This document shows positions 57,995 through 64,000 of a DNA stretch of 64,000 nt, in pieces (position 1 is the stretch's first letter; each line of letters begins with the position of its first letter). The notes below the pieces were generated by a model. It had not been told where the DNA came from. It searched no databases and saw nothing but the letters and a program-made list of their open reading frames with translations. Source of the DNA: Lasioglossum baleicum (lineage: Eukaryota > Arthropoda > Insecta > Hymenoptera > Halictidae); the NCBI RefSeq assembly GCF_051020765.1, contig NC_134940.1:14521712-14585711 (forward strand), in the 5' to 3' direction. Made by a program: the position numbers and the translations under genes.

Positions 57995-58225
57995 TAAAAA
58001 GAAACTTTTTAAAAGCCACGCTTACATTAAAATGCACTGAAAAGGAAAAAATAATTTTTTTAGACATTAGTGACTATAAATAAAAGCGTGGAGCGCTAAA
58101 CTATATTGACGCAATCTTCGTGGGCGCTCCACGCTTTTATTTATAGTCACTGATGTCTAAAAAAATTATTTTTTCCTTTTCAGTGCATTTTAATATAAGC
58201 ATGGTTTTCAAAAAGTTTTTTTTAC
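57995..58225. mobile_element. Fold-back element with GCGCTCCACGC hairpin, copy 2
   Basis: A nearly perfect palindrome of about 230 bp. Outer arms: AAGCCACGCTTACATTAAAA and TTTTAATATAAGCATGGTTT. Inner arms: GTGACTATAAATAAAAGCGT and its complement, meeting at GGAGCGC and GCGCTCC around a loop of about 29 bases. It ends about 300 bp before cadherin exon B. Copy 1 is at 30160. Confidence 0.9.
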
Positions 58226-58531
58226 ATATTTTTTTATTATCTACTTTTTACAACAACAAAAACGACAACTCGGCAAGCTAATATAAGCGTGATAAAATAA
58301 CATTGATTCGGGTCGTTTATTTTTCAGCGAGACGTCGACCTCGAACACACTCCAAAAGTGGCATCCAATTTTTTTTACGAAAAAAGAATTTGTTTATTTG
58401 TACCGCGAATATCGGTCCACCCTGTGCATACGATTTGTCAGTCTTTAATTTAATAATTCGACATAAGTACAGCAAGATCTTTTCGAGAAATATCTCGTAT
58501 ACCTTATCCAGAAATTTGTTGCTTGTTTTAG

Positions 58532-58789
58532 GAGAACGATACGATACGCTTCCGCGTCACGCTGGAAGACGAAGTACCCGCGGGTCAACAGCCGAATATC
58601 GTTGGTGTCGATGCATTCGTGATCGTTCTCGACGAGAACGACAATCCCCCACGATTTCTGGGTGTGCCGTACGAAGCCGTAGCCGAAGAGGACCTTCCAG
58701 TTGGCACGACAATTCTTCCGGGTATTAGAGTAACGGATCCTGACCTATTGGGCGACAACATAGATCTAACCTGTGTTCCTCAGCCTCAG
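58532..58789 (+). CDS. Cadherin-superfamily gene, exon B (end of one EC repeat, start of the next)
   Basis: The exon follows TTGTTTTAG and has 86 codons in phase 0 at both ends. It completes the repeat begun in exon A with ENDTIRFRVTLEDEV and FVIVLDENDNPPRF; DENDNPP is the canonical calcium-binding linker between EC repeats. The next repeat starts YEAVAEEDLPVGTTILPGIR, with the glutamate of AEED and the site VTDPDLLGDN, before IDLTCVPQPQ and the GTGAGT donor. The cysteine in LTCVPQPQ and another in exon C (DACDKF) could form a disulphide in an atypical loop. Frames upstream in the same phase are not part of the exon. I regard the family assignment as certain and the orthologue as open. Confidence 0.95.
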
Positions 58790-59057
58790 GTGAGTCATTA
58801 ATACTCATTACAGGACTAATATCGCATGGAAATGTATTACACCTAACAGATGGAACTTCTCCTTACTCCCTGTACATATATTATCATCTGTAGAGAATTA
58901 CTACTAGCTCCATTTCTCCCAAATTGGTCACACACCACGTGGCATTGTGGGTCGTTTCTATAAAGTAGGTAAAACTTTTTTATTTTTAGCATTATAAACT
59001 CAAGTACAGATACATTTAGACGATATGATTCCAATATGGTTATTCCGATGGTATTAT

Positions 59058-59191
59058 CAGAGTCGCCAGATGAGATGAGGGAGCACGAATTGAGGGGAAA
59101 AGGTTACCCCCTCTCTGCCAGTATCGGATTAGTCACGTGACCGAGCCGTGGCGAAAGCGTGGGTAATAGCGTCGTAGAAGGGGAGGCTAAG
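59058..59191. mobile_element. CAGAGTCGCCAGAT-family MITE, copy 5
   Basis: Starts CAGAGTCGCCAGATGAGATG, the best-preserved left end in the window, and continues with GGGAAAAGGTTACCCCCTCT, GGATTAGTCACGTGACCGAG and GTCGTAGAAGGGGAGGCTAA. Instead of the usual right end it runs into GGGGCCACTCAAACGCTTGC, shared with 56580. The right end may be an older fusion. Confidence 0.75.
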
Positions 59192-60279
59192 GGCGCGGTT
59201 GGGGCCACTCAAACGCTTGCTTCCCCCACCAACGTTCGTTCCGTGAAAATAAGAAGAGTAGGACACCATAAAATCAATGGTGGGGGTCCTAATTCCTATT
59301 TAATAACACAGATACATATTCGTCTATTTATCAAACGCGATTTCGTCGAAAAGCTAAGCGTTAAACAAGAAATTCAGAGTTGAATGTTCTCAGTGTGAAA
59401 TTATAATCCCAAAGACATAGTCGCGTACTTGGCAACTCGCTCGCCATAGAAAATTCAAGCGACTCCGAGATGAATCCTCCGCAGCGGGAGTTTATATTGT
59501 CTCGTATTAATACATTACGTAAGACACCATACTAGGGAGAATATGCAGCACGTTGAATTAAATAGTCAAACGCCCCGAGATTAATTTCGTAGACGATACT
59601 CGCAAGCGATTTCGAATTCATCCCGTAACATCAATTAATCATTCTGCACAAACGACGTTAAAAAACGTACGCGAACGAAAGAAGTCGGCAGCGACGTTCT
59701 CCATTTATTTATCATTGAGGAACAGACAAGCTGCTACAAAAAGTCCAGCGTGCTCTTCTATGAATGTTAAATCGAAAGTACAGACGAGAAGATATTCTTT
59801 GGAAAATGTTGACATTTAATAAAACCGTCTGTGCAGCTGTCTAGATTCTCATTTCGATTGTTAGTGAAGCCCAGTTGGGAAATACGGATGATTTAATGAA
59901 ATCTGGCGAATTATGAAGGAGTTCGGTGCTCGCTGTTGAACGTCCTAAACAAAGATTTACATTTTATCCTGGCAATACGTTTGCGAGCAGCACACGAAGG
60001 ATATTCTTGCATCTTTTATCTCGAGCTGCGCCATGAATTCAGGGTAATAGACCTTTCTGGTGTAAGTTTCAGTCACACGGCTCCACTCAGAAGAAGCTGA
60101 TGTATAAAATAGTATCTACCCATTTCCACCCGGTTTAATATTTGACTATGCACACTTCATTTTGCAGTAGAAGATACTACAAAGGAAATTAATCGATACT
60201 GTACCGCCTTGAGCCTTTAACATCCCTTAAATCATACTTGGCGCGTAGATCTATCACCGGTAAATTCTATTGTATTGTA

Positions 60280-60375
60280 CAGTGAAGCCTTGATCTAACA
60301 ATAAGAAAAACCCTCGGGGCCGTGCTGTTTCTTAGATCCTACGGTTTCCATTTTTCTTAGATCAAAGCTTCACTG
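60280..60375. mobile_element. 96-bp TA-flanked palindromic MITE (CAGTGAAGCCTTGATCTAA)
   Basis: CAGTGAAGCCTTGATCTAA and the complement of CAGTGAAGCTTTGATCTAA face each other, with TA at 60278-60279 and 60376-60377. The small loop holds CTTAGATCCTACGG. It resembles pogo/Tigger-type miniature elements by its CAGT ends and TA target. A relative lies around 25133-25185. Confidence 0.85.
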
Positions 60376-62009
60376 TAATACATCATGGCGCATAACTACA
60401 ACGCCACTACAATTTTCAAGAGTTTTGAACTTTAATTGCACAATCTTGTCTTGCAGAAGGAAAATATTTAGATAAAAATTCCATTGTGTTATTATTATTT
60501 ATAATTAAAATAGATCCGCTCGATTGAAATTGAAACAAGTAGAACCCGGGTATACTTAATTCAAGTCAAAGCAGTCGCAAAGTAATTTCATCAGCTACAT
60601 ATTCGTACACGCACCTACGTCGACCTAATGCTCACGTTTGATCTTTGCAATCACTCTGGAAACTCATATATAATGAGTCTAATTAATTAGGACAAAATAA
60701 TTAGACTTAAAATAGTAACTTGGAAGAAGCGAATCAATAACTTTGACGGTATGCCTTATAATTAGTTCGTCGTTATAAAGCAATACCTTTAAATAGCTAC
60801 GTACAATAATAATTAACGCGAGACATATCGAAATAATTTTCGATACGTTCCTACTAAATATGTACCCGAAAGCTAGAGATGTTTAATTCAACTGTGAAAC
60901 ATATTATACCTTATCAAATTATGTTCGATCAAAATTATTCATCTGTCACATTTGCAATAGTATTATATCACCTTATTATGAATAATGATTAAACAGTTTT
61001 GCTTTATATACACAACAAAATAAATGTAATCCTATAATAACTCTACATTATCAAACATGATAATACAGTTACACATGTTATATTATTGGACTACGAACTT
61101 GATGCATTTATAACAAAATTGATCAAATCAAAATCAAATTCCGAATAGAGTAAAATTATTTAAAGAATCTAAAAATACTCTTGTGTTCTTTCCAACTGAC
61201 TAAAATTATTAAGAGAAGAAATAAACGTATATGTAGTTCCAGATTTTGTAATTATAATGTAACGTCGTAACACAGTAAAAATATTGGAAATGTTTTTGAT
61301 AAAATTTTAGTTTGAAGTACAAGCTTTTCATTTACATCGAAGGGACTTCATTAAAATTTTAAAATTTATAAATTGATGAATTATAAATTTTAAATTAAAA
61401 AATTTTTTAATTTTCTATTGGGGAAATAAATTTTAGATAGTTCGTTAAAGTAAAAGTTATTTTAAAATTTTCATTTTCAGTAATTATTTAAGAATTCATT
61501 TGTCTACTTATACAACGCCTAATAAAGAATACTACAAAATTCGACATGTTTCAAAAAACATTACGGACGTTGAACGACCAAGCATTGTTCGCCATTTCGC
61601 TGTGTAAAGAAAGGAGACGTTAAAGTTCACCATCGCAAAGCCGCCGAGCCATTGGTTAAAGAGTTTTACAGTTTTATTGGTCGTCCAACGGCTCCCTGAA
61701 TTTATCGAGCGGATATGACGTAGATGGTACGCGTTGTACCCGCTAATATTCCAGCTGCACCTTTCCAGTTTCCCCGCAGAACTTCTACGGGTACATAATA
61801 TTCCCCGTGCCATGGTGATAAACGTATCGGAATATTTTTTAGAAAAAAGTGCCCAATACGGTGATCATTTTTCTTACGATTTGATCGTTTAAAACCTGCG
61901 CAACGGATGGTTCAGTTATCGAACCCCGAAAGACGATATAAATGGTTCACGCTGCGTTTGTACCGTAAATCGCTGTGATATCGAACGCCCCGTAAACACC
62001 GAGCCTGAC

Positions 62010-62152
62010 AATGAGTCAGATGAGGGGAGGGAGCAAGAATTAAGGGGAAGAAGTTACCCTCTCTCTGCCTGCACCGGATTGATCACGTGACGTGGTAGCG
62101 TCGTAGAGGGGGAAGGTAGAGCAGAGACACAAGTTTTAATCTGGCGACTCTG
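62010..62152. mobile_element. CAGAGTCGCCAGAT-family MITE, copy 6, with duplication
   Basis: From AATGAGTCAGATGAGGGGAG through GGGGAAGAAGTTACCCTCTC and GTCGTAGAGGGGGAAGGTAG to ATCTGGCGACTCTG. The octamers AGCCTGAC (62002-62009) and AGCCTAAC (62153-62160) match at seven of eight bases. The 8-bp duplication and CAGAG terminus suggest an hAT-like family. Confidence 0.85.
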
Positions 62153-63387
62153 AGCCTAACGTAGCGTTCGTTCGCAAATAATTTTTCATTTAAATTTATC
62201 TATTCCAATAAAATAACAGATAATTTTATCACGTGATGAACTCTTTGTAAATTTGATCTTCGGAAGAAATGCTTCAACTGTCTCGTTAGATGCTATATAT
62301 TTAACCCCATCTTGGTCCAACTCTTCGAATTTTCAGAGCGGTACAGTTTTTAGTAAATGTTCAACAAATGTTTACAACTCGTTGCGCAAAATATCTTAAG
62401 TTGGAATATCTCTCGGATGTAATGTAATTATTGTAAAAATTAATTTTTGATGTGGATTTGAAAAAATTTGGTTCATTTCATTGTTGCACTGTAACTCGAT
62501 TATATCGAAGATATCAAATATAGAACTGGAGTTCGTAGTCGCACTTGCGCATTATAACAATGACACTTAATTTATTTAATATTTTTTGTATACATACAAC
62601 GAGAGACAAAAGTTTCAATAGAAATGTAAAATCGCACGGCGAGGCCGCGTGTTGGACAGGCCTGGTTTAGAATGTGAGAGTGTGTGTCAATGGTTACATG
62701 TAAAATTAGTTTCGCTTTAAAAGTCAAAAATCGTGTGATAGGTATTTGTATTTATTTCGTCAATTATTATATTAAGACAATATCTCGTACTTAAATAAGA
62801 TATATTATTTCAATTTTAATAGTTACTTTTGAAATATTTTGTTGAAATAGTAGCTACATCTAATTCAAAGATAACTACGGGCAATATTGTGCACAGTTTC
62901 CGTAATATAGGGCGATTCTGAACAAATCTATTGGGTTGCAGCGATTACGTTAAGCGGTGATAATGACCGATTCACGATATACATATGTATGTATGTACTA
63001 TGTACATCAGCTAATGAAATTCTCCTGTATATTGTAGAACCGAGTTTAGTCGCGTAGGTGGATAGAACATTTATTTACAATGTGTATATATGTAGAAATG
63101 CGTCGGCAGTTATTTCCAAACAGAAAGGACCACATGCGAAATACCTACAAAATTACCCACGCCCGATTTGCTTTAAACTTTGCACATTACCAGCTATGCT
63201 ACCTATGAATTCAACATCGTTTCCACGTAAAGTCCTTTTTATTGGGTCCCGAGGTCGAGAGGAACCTAGCAAATCGATTAATCTTTGATTAAGAATAGTA
63301 ATCGTGTAGCAACTTATTCCAAAAAATGAAACTCACCAATAATCAATTACAAGAAATTAAATCTTTCCGGCTGCATAAAATATTATA
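62153..63387. other. Intronic sequence without a recognised gene
   Basis: AT-rich with no exon or bounded element. The frame at 63058-63288 has no domain. Confidence 0.4.
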
Positions 63388-63735
63388 CAGGGTGTCCCAA
63401 AAATGTTGTATAATATCTCCTTGAAAGGGGTGATTCCTGAGGTCATTTGAAGAAACTTTTTCCTTTGCGAAAATATTTTCCGCAGCTTCATTGTGGAGTT
63501 ATTAACGAATAATACGGACCAATCACAGCGATGCTACGCTTTGACGCGACGCGGACAGATTCCGGCTCGACCAATGTCAACGCCCCGCTCAGCAGGACCT
63601 GTCGCCATCCCGGAATTTGCCTGCTGTAGCCACGCTCTGATTGGTCCGTGTTTTTAGTTAATAGCTCCTCAACAAAGCCGCCGGAGAACATTTTCGCAAG
63701 GGAAAAAGTTACTTCAAATGGCTTCAACGAACTGG
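63388..63735. mobile_element. Fold-back MITE with CAGGGTGTCCC end, next to exon C
   Basis: TA and CAGGGTGTCCCAAAAATG open the element. Arms such as GGTCATTTGAAGAAAC, TTTTTCCTTTGCGAAAAT and ATACGGACCAATCACAGCG are mirrored by CGCTCTGATTGGTCCGTGT, ATTTTCGCAAGGGAAAAAGT and ACTTCAAATGGC. The right terminal end is missing. The 79-codon minus frame (63488-63727) lies in the palindrome and is not a gene. It stops about 60 bp short of the exon C acceptor. Related pieces occur at 8195 and 18301. Confidence 0.8.
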
Positions 63736-63796
63736 TGAACGCGTAAATATATTCTACAGCGCATACTCGATAAGTAATTCTGGATTTCTTTTACAG

Positions 63797-63931
63797 TTTC
63801 TCGATGCCTGCGATAAATTCGGCATTGTCAAGGTGGAGAAAAGTCAGAACTCATACGTCGGGGCACTAGTGCTGCGACAACCACTCGACTACAGGGAGAG
63901 ACCCTTCTACCAATTGGTACTTCGGGCGAGT
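63797..63931 (+). CDS. Cadherin-superfamily gene, exon C (second EC repeat, C-terminal part)
   Basis: 45 codons in phase 0 follow the TTTCTTTTACAG acceptor and precede GTAAGT at 63932. The residues FLDACDKFGIVKVEKSQNSY and VGALVLRQPLDYRERPFYQL end in VLRAS. LVLRQPLDYRE followed by YQLVLRA is the standard EC-repeat pattern (LxxxxLDYE, then YxLxVxA), so this exon continues the repeat started in exon B. The usual D-G after RAS and the next linker must lie in following exons, beyond the window. The cysteine in DACDKF pairs conceptually with the one in LTCVPQPQ of exon B. The gene continues to the right. Confidence 0.95.
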
Positions 63932-64000
63932 GTAAGTGTACAGTTTGCAAAGTAATTTCCATTATGCCGTCACTAAGTAGTTACCTATATGCACAGATTG
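63932..64000 (+). other. Start of the next cadherin intron
   Basis: Intron sequence after the GTAAGT donor; cut by the window edge. Confidence 0.8.

Larger units (their letters stand above)
39515..58531 (+). other. 19.0-kb intron of the cadherin gene
   Basis: A GTAGGT donor at 39515 and a GTTTTAG acceptor ending at 58531 join phase 0 to phase 0: the flanking codons give ...KPLNRE then ENDTIRFRVTL, which is continuous EC-repeat sequence. The intron holds the Tigger-like element, several hAT-like and TTAA elements and a CpG-rich block at 54100-54620. I find no further cadherin exon in it. Confidence 0.85.
58790..63796 (+). other. 5.0-kb intron of the cadherin gene
   Basis: The donor GTGAGT at 58790 and acceptor TTTCTTTTACAG ending at 63796 join phase 0 codons: ...CVPQPQ then FLDACDKFGI. 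The intron contains two CAGAGTCGCCAGAT-family elements, a small Tigger-like palindrome and a fold-back element. Between 60380 and 61980 it is plain AT-rich sequence with no exon seen. Confidence 0.85.

Noticed and set aside
58303..58728. 141-codon frame overlapping cadherin exon B in another phase
   Set aside because: Exon B in phase 0 encodes a clear cadherin repeat with canonical splice sites. The other frame is a shadow.
1..64000. tRNA, rRNA, riboswitch or CRISPR array
   Set aside because: I scanned for T-loop-like GGTTCGAATCC motifs, rRNA-like GC blocks and regularly spaced direct repeats with unique spacers, and saw none. The tandem repeats present have no spacers. A covariance-model scan would be decisive.

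Overview
The window looks like an AT-rich insect nuclear genome, most likely a hymenopteran (bee, ant, wasp or sawfly), though the order is an inference. The basis is a split insect-type cadherin gene with canonical GT..AG introns and an exceptional density of cut-and-paste DNA transposon debris: Tc1/mariner, pogo/Tigger-like, hAT-like and piggyBac-like. There are no bacterial-style operons, no rRNA, no CRISPR array and no tRNA that I could recognise. Almost none of the open reading frames longer than 60 codons are genes; many start at GTG or TTG and lie in repeats. LAYOUT. Positions 1-39296 contain no exon I can prove. They hold transposon relics separated by AT-rich unique sequence, plus one full-length Tc1 element (12762-14365) with an intact 338-residue DD34E transposase. 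From 39297 to the right edge the plus strand carries three exons of one cadherin-superfamily gene: 39297-39514, 58532-58789 and 63797-63931. They are joined in frame across introns of about 19.0 kb and 5.0 kb. The 5' start and the 3' remainder of the gene lie outside the window or are unrecognised, so much of the left side may be a further, phase-1 intron of the same gene. MOBILE ELEMENTS. At least three short non-autonomous families show 8-bp target duplications and are hAT-like by that criterion: one ending CAGNGTTGGGCA, one ending TAGACTGCGGAT, and one ending CAGAGTCGCCAGAT. Three families are flanked by TTAA and are piggyBac-like by that criterion: CACTAAACCTACC, GGATGTTCTGGAGGTA, and a weaker ACCCTTTGCA. 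Six mariner remnants, a psq-type helix-turn-helix fragment between inverted repeats, a Tigger-like 1.1-kb element, a Stowaway-like CTCCCTCTGTCC element and several fold-back palindromes complete the set. Nested insertions give relative ages: a TTAA element sits inside a mariner transposase, the Tc1 element sits inside an older hAT-like repeat, a hAT-like element sits inside the Tigger-like element, and a TTAA element sits inside a minisatellite. HOW THE PARTS RELATE. The only host gene with good support is the cadherin, a calcium-dependent adhesion protein acting at the cell surface. Everything else is intronic or intergenic mobile sequence, apart from a CpG-rich block at 54100-54620 that could be an internal promoter or 5' exon, and a weak signal-peptide-like reading frame at 36412-36493.
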